A stretch of DNA of 64,000 nt from Dama dama (lineage: Eukaryota; Chordata; Mammalia; Artiodactyla; Cervidae), in assembly GCF_033118175.1 (NCBI RefSeq), contig NC_083685.1, forward strand, positions 120,102,501 through 120,166,500, read 5' to 3'. Below, piece by piece: positions 33,793-44,687 of the stretch. The notes beneath the pieces were generated by a model, which was given only the letters and a program-made list of their open reading frames with translations, did no database searches and was not told the DNA's origin. Within the stretch, counting starts at the first letter, position 1; every line of letters starts with the position of its first letter. Position numbers and translations under genes: made by a program.

Positions 33793-34425
33793 CGACAGGT
33801 GGGAGGATGCCAGGGGCCCTCGAAGGGGCTGGCCCTCTCCCAACCCTGCCTTGAGAGCTTGGCTCAGTTTTTAACAAAGCTGCGGTGCCCTCTTCTCCAA
33901 CCACCCAGCCGCGGAGGGGCTGGTGTGGAGGACACAGCCTGTCACCCTGCTCGCAAGGTACCTGTCTTGCAGTAGGCCATCCTGCCCTTCCTGCCAAGTT
34001 GCAGAGAGGGCATCCAGCACAGTGGAGCAGCCCAGCCGGCAGGATGGGCAGGGGGCACCTTCGACCAGAGGGGTGCCACCCTGCGTGCCATGGAAGGCCC
34101 AGCTTCTATCCTCCCAGCCCTGCTGCTGCTCACCATCTGCCCCCGGAAAGCTCCTATACGCCTTCCACCGCCCAGCTCGAGGCGGCCTTCCCACCTGCCT
34201 TGCCTCAGTTCAAACAGGCTTCAGGGAGCAGTGACCCAGGGGGCTACCCCCTTTCCTCCTCCGGGTGCAGACCAGGCCACCTCCCACATGGGCGGCCTCT
34301 GCCCCGGGGCCTGGTGCCCAGACGCTGCACCCAGTTTCCTGAATCAGCCTCCCCAGAGACTTTTCTTGGTTTTGTACCTGACTGGGTGGTGTGCAACCAA
34401 ATAAACCTGCTGGGAGAGGCTCTGC
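33793..34425 (+). terminator. PCYT2: PCYT2 3'UTR and poly(A) signal
   Basis: AATAAA at 34400-34405 lies 610 nt after the stop codon, followed within 20-50 nt by TCT/GT-containing sequence. No competing canonical signal is seen earlier. Confidence 0.8.
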
Positions 34426-36545
34426 ATCAGGCTCTCTATCTCGAAGGGCAGGACCAGAAAACCTTGGCCCTGCTCCCTGCCACCTGACAAGGAGGCGGAT
34501 GGCCGCAGCAACGAACTGCCTAAATCCAGGCTCCCCTGCTGCTTCCCACAGTGGCCGGAAACAAAAGAGGGAGAGAGGCGAGGGCCAACAGAGTGTCTTT
34601 GGCCCCCGGGTCTGTCGTGAGGAAAATGAGAGTCTGACACCCTGCAGTCCCCATAGAGCTCCCTGATCCAAGAAGGAATTGGGGGCTGCTCCCTGGCCAG
34701 GTCCACAGAATCTCAGGGTCTCCTGCACCCAAGTCAGGGCCCACTTGGAGTGGTGTAGTGGCTGCAGGGTGCTGACCCTAGTCACCTCTTTTTAGGGGAG
34801 GAGGGGGACAGTGGCTGTGGTTTATGGCTCTGTGGTGTTCAAGAGTGAGGACTGGGATGTTCTTTCAGTCCTCTTCCAGTTCTCTCCAGAATGGCCTCTG
34901 CCCTGCAGCTGCTGGGCCAGATGGGGCCAGAGCACCCTGTGGCTTGGCTCCATGGGAGTCCTAGACCAGCGTTCACTCCTTCTGGAAGGTGGGCCTATCC
35001 TTTCTGCCGGTTCTTAAGGTCCAGTCTAGAACCTTTGCGGGCAGCAGCAGTGAGGGGGCTGGGGGGACTGTCAGTGCACATAGCCTCTCAGGGCAGCCCC
35101 TGCCCCACTTCCTTTCCTCCCTTTCCCAGTGGGGGCAGCACACTAAGCTGTGAGAGGCACAGGGCTCTCCCCACACCCTTGCCCCAACTTCAGGAACCCA
35201 GTGGTATTAGACCTTCTCACTCCAATCCCCCGGAGGCAGGGATCAGCCAGTTCCTGTAGGTTGATTGGGTGGGGGCAGGGGGCGGGGGATAGAGGAGCAG
35301 CCAGTGGATTCCTCTTGAGAACAGAGTCAGCCCTAGACCTGCTCAGAACCCCCTGCTGGGTGGCACCCCAAGGTGAGGACTGGGAAGCCCCCCCCAGCTG
35401 GACCGTGGTTGGAGGAGACTTGGAGCCTGGGTGTCCAGGAGGTGGGTGCCTCCGGAGACTTGTCCACCCAGATACAACAGGATTGTGGGTCCCACCTATA
35501 GCCTCAGCAAAGGGCTAGCTGGTGGGTCCAGCTCCCTTGGGTCCCCTGAGGCCCAGCTGGTAGCAAGGCATTCCATGGGGTGGGGAACGTCATTGAGACA
35601 AGCTCCAGATCTCTGGGGCCAGAGCTCAGGCTAAGGGACTCAGGTCAGCCTCATTGGGGGCCAGGCTGTAAATCAACTTACTGAGATTCCAACAAGTGAA
35701 TTAGGGAATTAGCCTGAGTGGGGCAGGGGTGCTGGGCTGGCACAAGGCAGTTGTATTCAGGAGCCATGGTCCTGCATAGCCCCTCCCTTCTCCAGGTATG
35801 GTAGCACCCATGGCTTTGGGGATACCGCTTTCCTGTGGGTCTCGGCTGGGATGAACAAAGAGCTCCCAGGCCTGGGAGGAGCCAGCTGCCTGACTCAGGA
35901 CTCAGCTGGGGCTGTGCCCAGCTCCCAGCTCTGTCATCCCCCTGCTGCAGCCCCTCCCAGCCCCGGAGCCCCACATCTAGCTGCCTTCCCCCTCTTGCTG
36001 GGCCCAGCCTATTCATTCATTCATTTGGCACAAGTATTGTCCCATGCCGTATACTCAGGTGTTTTGGGGGTGCTCCAAGAAAGGAGTCACTCCAAGAGCT
36101 TCCCCTCTAGTAAGGGAGGCCTCAAGAAATGTAGCATTTGAGACAGGAGGGTGTCCTGGTGTGGGGTGTTTAGGGGAGGCTTATTACAGGGTAGGACTTT
36201 TGAGCTGGCATGATAGACTTCATGGCTAGTAGGGGACACAGGCAGCACTTCCTAGGAGGATCCAGGAGCTGCCTGAACAAAAGCAGGGAGGGGGCGGGGT
36301 ATGGAGCGGAGCCTTGCAGAGCCAGATGCAGGGCTCCAGAAGATGTCTGGGTTTGATGTGGCCCGAGGCCCACAGAAAGTTCCCAGCAGCATTTTACCAG
36401 CAGTGGTTCTTAGGAACTCCTGTACAAGTGTCTCCGTGAAACCTGGTGACCTGGCTGCTGTCTGCACACCTAGGTGAGCAGAGTACAGGTGTGGAGATTC
36501 TGGAGACGCCCACTCCACCCGCTGTGCCCACCTTCCAGAGGCTGC
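34426..36545. other. Intergenic region between the convergent PCYT2 and NPB genes
   Basis: No coding exon is recognised. The stretch 36010-36160, beginning with an attcattcattcattt run, resembles an old L2/MIR-type remnant, but I cannot classify it firmly. No Bov SINE is visible. PCYT2 (+) and NPB (-) are transcribed towards each other across this interval. Confidence 0.5.
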
Positions 36546-36551
36546 CAGTCA

Positions 36552-36557
36552 TTTATT
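36552..36557 (-). terminator. NPB: NPB poly(A) signal
   Basis: TTTATT on the plus strand is AATAAA on the minus strand. It lies about 120 nt after the NPB stop codon, giving a short 3'UTR. Confidence 0.75.
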
Positions 36558-36677
36558 CATTAAGCCATTTACTATGGGGATGGATAGGCGGTGCTGGGTG
36601 CCATCTAGCGCCAGGACGGGGGCGGGCCCGCGGGTGCCCTGGGCATTTAGGCTGGGTCCAGGTGCCGGGGTCGGGGC

Positions 36678-37129
36678 TCACTTGCTGCGACAGTCCGAGG
36701 CACTGAGCGACAGGAAGACATCGGCCTTGCACTGGAAAGTGGCGCGGCCATCGGGGAGCGGCTCGCAGCTCTGCAAGTTGGGGGTGACCTCCTCGACGCA
36801 CACGGCCTAGGGGCGAGATGGGATGGAAAGATAAGGGGGCGCCTGCACACTCCAGCGCTCCGCACCCAACAGTGCCCATTACTCACGAGACTCCGCAGGT
36901 TGGGGTGCATCTCCCGGAAGGTGCCGGCCCCTCCCAGGGATCGCGTGCCCCCGCGGGACTCGGAGCGCCGTGCGTACGGTGACCTGTGGAAGCCGGACAG
37001 CAGTCCTGCGGCGCGGCCCACGGAGTAGTACCCCGGCCCCGCCGTCGGCTTGTACCACGCGAGGCCGGGGGACGCCAGCAGTAAGCAGAGCGCCAGAGCG
37101 GCAGCCTCCAGCGTCGCGGGCCCGGCCAT
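36678..37129 (-). CDS. NPB: Neuropeptide B precursor
   Basis: Precursor of the secreted peptide ligand of NPBWR1/NPBWR2, acting in feeding, pain and neuroendocrine control. Two exons on the minus strand, 37129-36887 and 36806-36678, joined in phase 0, give 123 aa. The hydrophobic signal peptide is residues 1-24 (LALCLLLASPGLA core). The mature peptide starts with WYKP at Trp25 and runs to SPYA, followed by the dibasic ARR cleavage site (about residues 53-55), which defines NPB-29. The C-terminal part keeps Cys residues in AVCVEEV, QSCEPL, FQCKAD and SDCRSK. The residues PTAGPGYY include a Pro where I recall Gln in the bovine peptide; this is from memory. The N-terminal Trp is the residue known to be brominated. 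Confidence 0.95.
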
Positions 37130-37200
37130 GGGTACTCGGTGGCAGCGGGCGGCGGGGCGCGGAACGGCAGCACCCGCGCCTTATATCGCGGCGGGGGCGG
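37130..37200 (-). promoter_or_regulatory. NPB: NPB TATA promoter
   Basis: On the minus strand, ATATAAGG (plus 37179-37186) is a TATA box about 52 nt upstream of the ATG, implying a 5'UTR of only about 25 nt. GC-rich Sp1-like sequence flanks it upstream (37187-37225). A TATA box contrasts with the TATA-less SIRT7 and PCYT2 promoters and suits a tissue-restricted gene. Confidence 0.75.
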
Positions 37201-37229
37201 GGCGCGGCGGGGCGGGGCGCGAGGGCGGG

Positions 37230-39325
37230 CGCCGGTGGCACGGGCCTCCGCATCCTGGAGGAAGAAGCCCGCGCGGGGTTCAGAGCCTCTTGGGCACAGG
37301 GGCACGCTGGAGAAAGATGGTCCAGGGCTTAGGGGGGATGCGACACCTCCTTCCTCCCCACCGCCGCCCACCTCCCCGTTTCTGGCCCACTCAACTCTTG
37401 CTGGGAGGCAGCCCCCAGGCCCCTCCCACAGACCTTAGTCCGACGGCGCCCCAGCCCCGAGTCATCCCCCGGGGACTGTACCCTGTACCCCGGAGACAAG
37501 GAGCAGTTGTCTCCCTTACCCCGGGGACAAGGAGCAGTTCCCACCCTAAAGGGAGCTGACCAGAGGGCCAGGCTTCTGGATGAGGCACTGAAATCTAAGA
37601 GGGCCCGGGGTGGGGAGGGCAGAGGTGGGTTTCACACCTATTAGAGTTTTATACCACTGACCTGGTCCTCAAATAGAGCTGGCAGGACAGGCAGGATGGC
37701 TCCCAGGACAGACGAGGAGGGGAGGCCAGAGGAGAGTCTGTACAGAGGTAGGTGCTGTGGCCCTGTGCCACTGTGGCAGAGGAAGAGATGAGATGATTAT
37801 GGGCCCTGAGAGGACCTGGCAGGGCCCTTGAGCTTCCTGCGAGGGAGCCAATGGCTGGGCTCTGGGTGTGTTCTGGGCCTGGCAGGTAGCTCTGTGTCCC
37901 ACTTGAAGGGACCACGCAGGCCCTGGGAGGACCAGGCTGGAACCCAGTAAAGAATGGAGAGGAGCCCACCTGGCAGCGAAGTGGGAGTGGCCTGCCTGGA
38001 GGACTGTCTGACCTGTGGCAAGCTTGAGACCCCTGGGGTGAGGGCACCTGTCCCGGTGTGCCAGGGCTAAAAGCCTGGAGGCTCGTCTCACGGTCTGGCA
38101 CCCTAGGCATGTGGGTACCTCCTGTCACGGGGAGAATTCCCCAGGGAAGGCAGAACTCCAGGGAGGGGAGGTGAGCAGGGGCAGGCCAGACGGAGGCCAG
38201 GCCACCCTGTGGGATCCTCTGCAGCCGCCACAGCCCACTTCCCAGTGAGGGCTGGTCTTCCTACTGGTCTGTGAACTCAGTGACCATGGATCCAGACACG
38301 CTGTAGATAGGCACTTAGAATTCAGAGTTACTGCCTAGAGCCCAAGAGCTAAATGGGAGCACACAGGAGGCTGAGTCCAAGGGCCCAAGACGGAGGGCAC
38401 ACAGCAGGTGACATAAGGCTTACTCAGCTGCCCCTCCTCCTGCTCACACTTTCCAAACACCCTGGCCACGTGCCTTCCCAGGACAAACCAGTACAAGGGC
38501 CCTGGCAGCTGGGTTTCTGGGCAAGGAGCACATGACCTCCAGGTTCTGTGAGGGTTCTTTCCCTCTGGGCACAATGGTCCAGACCATGTACCGCCCCACC
38601 TTCTCCCCTGGGGACTGGTGCTCAGAAACCAGCTACCCACTGGGCAGAAGGCATTACAGGGACACGGGGCAGTGACCCCAGGTGGGGGGAGGTCATCGAG
38701 AATAGACTGGAAGGAGCCCATGCTCACAAGACATGCAGCTTACGGCGGCTGCCATCCAGAAGCTGCTCAAAACCCTAGGGCTGGTTCCTTGCCCCCGCCC
38801 CACACCAGGCCACCAGCCAACGGGAGCTGAGGTGGAACAGAGGTGCCCAAAGGGTGTCCCAAGGGCTGTCCTTCCCTAGTTGGGGAGACCCTCAGACACC
38901 TGCGGACACACATCCTGATGTCGAGGACATTGGCCCTGACAAGCAGCTGGGAGAAAGGGACTGAGACCACGGATCACAGCCACCTTAGCAAAGCCCTCTT
39001 AGCACAGCCAGCACCTACTCAGGGACAGCCTTCCAGAGGAAGGAAGCATGGCAGTGCCTGCCAGCTGTGTCCAGCCAGGGTCCCAGCCACCAGCCTGAAG
39101 AGCAGGCCCCCGGCCTCTCTACCCCACCAGGCTCTTCCAGCCAAAGCCCACTCCTCCCACCCTGGCTCCTCTGGCTGATCCCCGGTTCCTTCTCCAGGGG
39201 TGTGACTCAGGGCCTCTCAGCATCGCATTGGGATGTTTATTCATGAGTTTTCATACTGTCGCACACCGAGGCTGCCTCAGCACCAAGAAAACAAGCCACT
39301 GGAGCCTCCGGCCAGGCTTAGGTGG
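37230..39325. other. Intergenic region between NPB and ANAPC11
   Basis: About 2.1 kb from the NPB promoter to the ANAPC11 3' end. I recognise no repeat and no coding exon. The longer open frames are the kind expected by chance in GC-rich sequence, with no splice or homology support. Confidence 0.5.
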
Positions 39326-39335
39326 TTTAATGAGT

Positions 39336-39345
39336 TTTATTTATT
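39336..39345 (-). terminator. ANAPC11: ANAPC11 poly(A) signals
   Basis: On the minus strand, two overlapping AATAAA hexamers (AATAAATAAA) lie about 175 nt after the stop codon. A further TTTATT on the plus strand near 39237 could act as a backup site. Confidence 0.75.
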
Positions 39346-39519
39346 GGATAAAAGTGTCAACCTTGTGATGGGAGAAAACAAACGCAGCTCCAGTCCTCAT
39401 TTCAACCCTGTCAGAGCCCAGAGGAGACTGTCCCCGTGCAGGAGACAGCCACCCAGAGCCACTGTGGGGGCGAGGCCATCTCAGGGTGAGGGCAGGGGCA
39501 TTGGGCAGCGCGGACGGCC

Positions 39520-42500
39520 TCACTCCTTGAACTTCCACTCCTGGCGGCACATGGGGCAGTGCTGCTGCACCTGCTGCGCGTTCAGCCACTTGAGGATGCA
39601 GTGCATGTGGAAGCAATGTGAGCACTGGCCCCACACCAGCGGGCAGTCGTCACCCGGCACCTTGCCTGCGGGAGGGACGAGAGGGCCTGTGAGTCACCCA
39701 GAGCACAGAACAAGTCCGATGGGGGAAGCGTGCCCAGGGTGGCCTCAGGGCTCAGAGAGAACAGGAATCCGGAAAGAAACCACGGATTCGGCCGGGCAGC
39801 CGCCTCTACATGAACCTCTGCAAAGACCACCCGGGCTGCTTCCACCTCCATGCGGGAGCAGCTCTCCGGGAGCTCAGCAGCAGGAAGAGCTCTGGCCGGG
39901 GCCGAACCCCCACCCACTGGCCTCCCAGGGCCTGGGCCCATCTGCAGACACACTGCAGCTCTGCCATTTGGCACCCGTGATGCCAAAAAGGTTACATCAC
40001 TGTGTCAAGGCGCCTGCACAGGTGACCTGCCTCTGAGCGGCAAACCATTCCTCTTGATCAAGGTGAGGTGAGCTGGGGCCTTAGAAACTAGATGTCGCCA
40101 TCTCCAGGCAGCAGGGACCCAATTCAGTGCCAGGGAGCAGGTCGGGGACTCAGGTGCTTATGGCCCAGCCTGTTGGCAGCTGGGAGTGACATGGCACTAC
40201 CTCCTATTTCCTTCCCATTTCTATCCTACCTCCAAGGTCCAAAGGACCTGGTGCTGGCCCTCCAGCCCACACACCTGCAAATGCTACTGCTGTGAAGAGG
40301 GCCTAGCATCAAGAAAAACAAAGCCTCTGATTTTTAAGGATCTAGAAAACCCTACACACAGCTGGTGCCGGCAGAGTACAATGTCCTCCCCCAGCCACAA
40401 GCAGGTAGGTCCCCATGAGCAGAGGGGAGCTGCAGCTTGCTGCCTCCACCCTCTCTCGGGGAGCCATTCCCCCAAACCATTGCCATGGGGGCCCTTCATG
40501 CCTATCAAGCATGAGCCAAATCCAGAAGTCACTAGGGCACACAGTGCACCAGCCAGATAAGCTGGGGTGAACAGGAGACATCTTGCCCACGAAGTAGTTC
40601 CTAAGTGCTGGCCTGGTCACCTGTGGTCCTGGTCGTCTCTCTTGACACCAGACACAGGGACAGTTGACTTAAAGAGGTAACACCATGGCTAAGCCACATG
40701 GCACTGCTTGCAAGACCTAATGGAGCACCTGCTCTGAGCTGCACAAGGAGCTGGAAACCTGATCTGAGCGCTTGTCTAAACCTCACAGTGCTCCGCAGTC
40801 TCCATCACCCCACCGACATCTCACCGACAGACAGGAGGCCGGAGCCACATGACTCACGAGGCCAGCTGCCAGTGCCTGAAGGGAGCACGCCGACCAGGAG
40901 GCTGGTGTGGGTGCCAGGTCTTAAATATCCTTCAATGGCTGCTGAAAACCTGCACCTCCTTCCCAGTTTGGGAGCAGCCCTTGCCCCACAGTGGTACATT
41001 CACCCTATGGAGTCAGACAGATGGGCACTGTTATCTTCTTACTCTCTTGTTTGGGGCAGTGTTTCTCAATCTTTTTTTTAACTTTTTATTTTGCATTGGG
41101 ATGTAGCCAATTAACAACATTGTGATAATTTCAGGTGAACAGTGAAGGGACGCAGCTATACATATACATGGATCCTTTCTCCATGGATCCTTCCCCCCCA
41201 CCCCCCGCAAACCCTCAATCTTTTAAAAGTAATCCTCTCTAAAACAAAACATCACTCCTTTTCTGAATCTTTTATGACAAAACAACCAAAAAACAATTTA
41301 CTTGGCAAATACAAAACTATCTAGCTCACTCTGCTTCCCAGGCTGGGGTGGGAGGGCGAGATGGATGGCCCTGTGCCAGGAGCCCACAGGGTGTGACACC
41401 TGATTTCTGTTGGTTCCCACCCCCACCTCACCCCCACCCAGGGTCTTTCCAACCTCAGCAGAACTATGCTTGGAATCACCCCTAACACATTAGAGACCTA
41501 ACAAATAGAGGATGCAAGAGGATACACAGGGCCCAGCTAGCCTACCGGCAGGAGGACCCTAACCATTGTGTCCATTCGTGGGGAATCTGACATCACCTTC
41601 CATGCTGACAGTGACTCATGCTAAGTGTCGGTGGGATCCTCTCCATAAGACTTTCACTCACAAAGCCCTGAGACAAGCAGCGGGTTTATCACAGTCTGAG
41701 TCACTCTGGATTCTTCGTAGGAATTCCATCTCAGCAGAGAAATCCAGCATCACTTGATCTGTAGAGAAGGCACCCTGGGCTGACCAAACGCTTTGATCAT
41801 TACAGCTGGCTCACAACCAGCAAATCCAAAGTGCAGCCTCTAAACCCCCCTCTTCCCAGCAGTCAGCACACCTCAGCCAGCCCCACACACTGGGTTCCAC
41901 AGGCTGCATGCAACCCCTAGTGCCATCTTTGACACACAGGCTCACTCACCCACACTGAGTCAAGGGCATGACCACATAAATGCTACCCTAGAACTTTTCT
42001 TTTCAGAAGCCACATCTGCTGCTGAGAAAGTTGCAAGTACCTACCCATAACCTGTGTTGTACCTTTGAGAAAGGGTGGTTTTAGGATTTCCCTGGTGGTA
42101 CAGTGGATAGGAATCCACCTGCCAATGCAGAGGACATGGGTTCAATCCCTGGGCCTGGAAGATTCCACATGCTGCAGAGCAACTAAACCCAAGCAATGCA
42201 ACTGCTGAAGCCTGTGCGCCTAGAGCCTGTGCTCCGCAAGAAGAGAAGCCACCGCAACTAGAGTAGTGCTCCCTCAACTAGAAAAAGCCTGCATGTAGTA
42301 ACAAGACCCAACTGAACCCTCCCCCCTCCAAAAAAAGGGTGGTTTTGAATGGATTAAACCAAGCCAGACCTTGTGTTCTATTCTCTCTCCCTGTTACATA
42401 AAATCTCATCAAGTAGAATCAATCACTGATTTCCTAAGATTATATCCCAGCCTGATTAAATCAGGATGGATTAGCCCATAGGTGATGAGATTTCCTCTCA

Positions 42501-43905
42501 TCAGATGTAAAGATTTAAGACTAGGATAAAATGATATTTGCACTAAAATTCAATTATTTGAATTTCACTGTAAGAAGCAAAGATCTAGTACTTTTCTGAT
42601 GTTCATGGCCCCACAGTACAGGCCCGGTCATTGACTTCTCAGTGGTCCCCAAGTCTCACCTTTCTCTTGGGAACACCTTCGTTCCCTAGGCAAAGTCTTA
42701 GACCCTTCCTGCTGCTTCTGGTTCACTTGGGTCTGACTAAAAACTACATTCACTGGTGCAAAAATCTCCTTTTGACCCAAATACTTTCACTTCACAGAAC
42801 ACACTGGAGACAAAGGAACAATGCCAGACACCGCAAAGATGAAATCTGATAAAACCTGAGGTCAGGCACTCTGCAAGACAACACGTTCTGAAAGAATCAG
42901 ATGTCTACAGGGAATTCCCTGGTGGTCCAGTGGTTAAGAATCTGCCTTCCAATGCAGGGGATGTGGGTTTGATCCCTGGTCTAGGAACTAAGACCCCACA
43001 TGATACAAGACAACTGAACCCATGGAACACAACTAGAGAGAAGCCTGCCCAATGCAATGAAGGTCCCTATGCAGCCAAAAATAAATAAATAAAAACAAAT
43101 AATTAGATGTCTCAAAGGCGATAGAGAAGTTGAAGCAAAACTATTCTAGATTAAGTAGTGAAGGGAAAAAGTGATCACACTTTGGGTCTTGGCTCACACC
43201 ACCCAACAATAAAAAAACATTTGAGGACAACTAAAGATATCTGAACAAGGACTAGGGATGAGGGGCAACGGTAAGTCAATATGTTGTCTGAGGTGACAAC
43301 AGTGCTGGGTAAAAGTCAGCACTGAAGTGGGGCATCACATTTAGCATTTACTATGGCTTCCCTGGTGGCTCAGTGGTAAAGAACCGGCCTGACAAGGCAG
43401 GAGACATTTAGCATTTACTTTAAAACAGCTGGGCAAAAACAACCAGATATGAAAACGTGTTATTCATCGTTTATGTGCTGGATTGAGGGGGAAACTTTGT
43501 AACATTACATTTTTTGTTGTTGACTTGAATTTTTCAAATAAAATGTCTTAACACATCTTTGTGTTCCACGTGTCTCATAGTGACTTTTATCAGGATAGGA
43601 AACTGTGCTCTTTTCCTTACAAAACTTTTGACGGGATCTTTGTACAAATATGGGCCCAAACAGCCTGGCTTTTCTCTATCAACTTTTCTTGAGAAGAGGA
43701 AACCAAACCCCAGGAACGCTGTGCAAGTACTTCTGGTGACACGCCAAGGCCAGAGGATAGGCACAGCTCGAGAGACAGCGGGCAGGGGGCACTCACAGTC
43801 CGGGCAGCAGCCATTGAAGGCCATCCGGCAGATGCCGCAGTTCTCGTCGTTGGCTACCCAGAGCCAAGTGGCCACGCCGTTCCAGCATTTGATCTTCACC
43901 TTCAT
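39520..43905 (-). CDS. ANAPC11: APC/C RING-H2 subunit 11
   Basis: Catalytic RING-H2 subunit of the anaphase-promoting complex/cyclosome. It recruits the E2 enzymes that ubiquitinate cyclins and securin. Two coding exons on the minus strand, 43905-43797 and 39665-39520, give 84 aa, the normal length. The junction splits a Cys codon (T/GC). The zinc ligands run from CGIC (residues 23-26) through CCPDC and CPLVWGQCSHCFHMHC to CPMCRQEW near the C-terminus. The upstream noncoding exon probably ends at plus 44305 (minus-strand GTGAGT donor) and is joined to an acceptor at 43918. The 4.1-kb coding intron hosts four SINE-derived insertions and an L1-like fragment, all in an otherwise tiny gene. Confidence 0.97.
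41060..41200 (-). repeat. L1-type 3' fragment in the ANAPC11 intron
   Basis: The tract tttaactttttattttgcat, then 'gtagccaattaacaacattgtgataatttcaggtgaacag', is the reverse complement of the 3' region of cetartiodactyl L1 elements. The same consensus recurs at 59400-60000 and, on the plus strand, at 60300-60572. Confidence 0.6.
42070..42346 (+). repeat. CHR-type tRNA SINE with target-site duplication
   Basis: Body 42083-42333 from ggatttccctggtggtacag to a C- and A-rich tail. The 13-bp direct repeat aaagggtggtttt at 42070-42082 and 42334-42346 is the target-site duplication. It is antisense to ANAPC11. Confidence 0.9.
42899..43112 (+). repeat. CHR-type tRNA SINE
   Basis: gggaattccctggtggtcca head, box-B-like gggtttgatccc, and an AAATAAATAAAT tail. 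Direct repeats 'agatgtct' at 42899-42906 and 43105-43112 fit a target-site duplication. Confidence 0.88.
43337..43419 (+). repeat. Tailless 51-bp tRNA-SINE head with 16-bp target-site duplication
   Basis: The insert (about 43353-43403) has only the tRNA-like head, from atggcttccctggtggctca to gcaggagac, with no body and no A-rich tail. It is bounded by acatttagcatttact at 43337-43352 and 43404-43419, exact 16-bp copies. Normal target-primed retroposition truncates the 5' end, not the 3' end, so this resembles the described class of tailless retropseudogenes. Confidence 0.85.
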
Positions 43906-44304
43906 GGCGCGAGGAGCCTGCGGGGAGGGAAGAGACCACCGGGCTGTGCTGAGTCTGCAGAGCTACGGCACCTGGAAACCAAAGAAGGGGTGTCGCCCCA
44001 AGGGTCCAGCGCAGGCAACAGTGGCCGCCGAAGGGCAATAAGAGATGTCTGCAAGGGGGCTGGGGCGGGGGCCGGGTCCTCGGGAAGACTGGGAGGACCG
44101 GTGTTGGTCCTTCGCCAACACCGCACTTCTGCCCCGACATCCGCAGAAGGGGTCGTCAGCTTTCTTTAACAACCGCAGAAACGCGCCGTGCGCTACTTCC
44201 GAAAGGGACACGACTGACGGGGCTGAGAGATGGAGACCCAAGCCCGCTGCCTACGAGGTCACCCCGGAAACAACCCCGGCGCGGGCCGCACGGGCCGCAC
44301 TCAC

Positions 44305-44640
44305 TCGGGCCGCCGGACTAGGGTGCGGGGTCCTGGTGCGGTGGGGGAGGGGCAAGGGAGGGGCGCCAAGCTCGGCCACGCCCCCAACGGCCGCGCCCCC
44401 GCCGATCTAACTGCGCGCGGCCCCACCCGCCTTCAGTTGGCAGCGCCGGCCCCGCGCGGGAAGGTATATAAACGCCTGTGGCAGCGGCTCGGCACTTCTC
44501 AGAGGCGCCCGCCGAGCTCCTTGGTTCAGCGCGCACGCGCGGCCTCGCCCCCTGAGACGCCGAAGGCCAGCAGCCAATCCGCGGTCGCTCTGAGGACGCG
44601 GCACCGGAAAACCCCCGAGCGGCGCTGGAAGTGACGCGCC
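44305..44640. promoter_or_regulatory. Bidirectional ANAPC11/ALYREF promoter
   Basis: The head-to-head gene starts lie in one CpG island. On the minus side a donor at 44299-44304 marks the probable ANAPC11 noncoding exon. On the plus side there is a TATA-like TATATAA at 44465-44471. A CCAAT box (44574-44578), an ETS-type ACCGGAAAA (about 44602) and GTGACGCG/TGACGCG CRE-like motifs (44631-44656) follow. If the TATA box is used, ALYREF has a 5'UTR of about 190 nt. Confidence 0.65.
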
Positions 44641-44687
44641 GACGTGCTGACGCGCGGGCTCGAGCCGAGGCCGATTCCGCGCCCGCC

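Noticed and set aside
44631..44687. In-frame N-terminal extension of ALYREF from 44631
   Set aside because: The first codon is GTG, not ATG. The conserved protein starts at the ATG at 44688 with MADKMDMSLDD.
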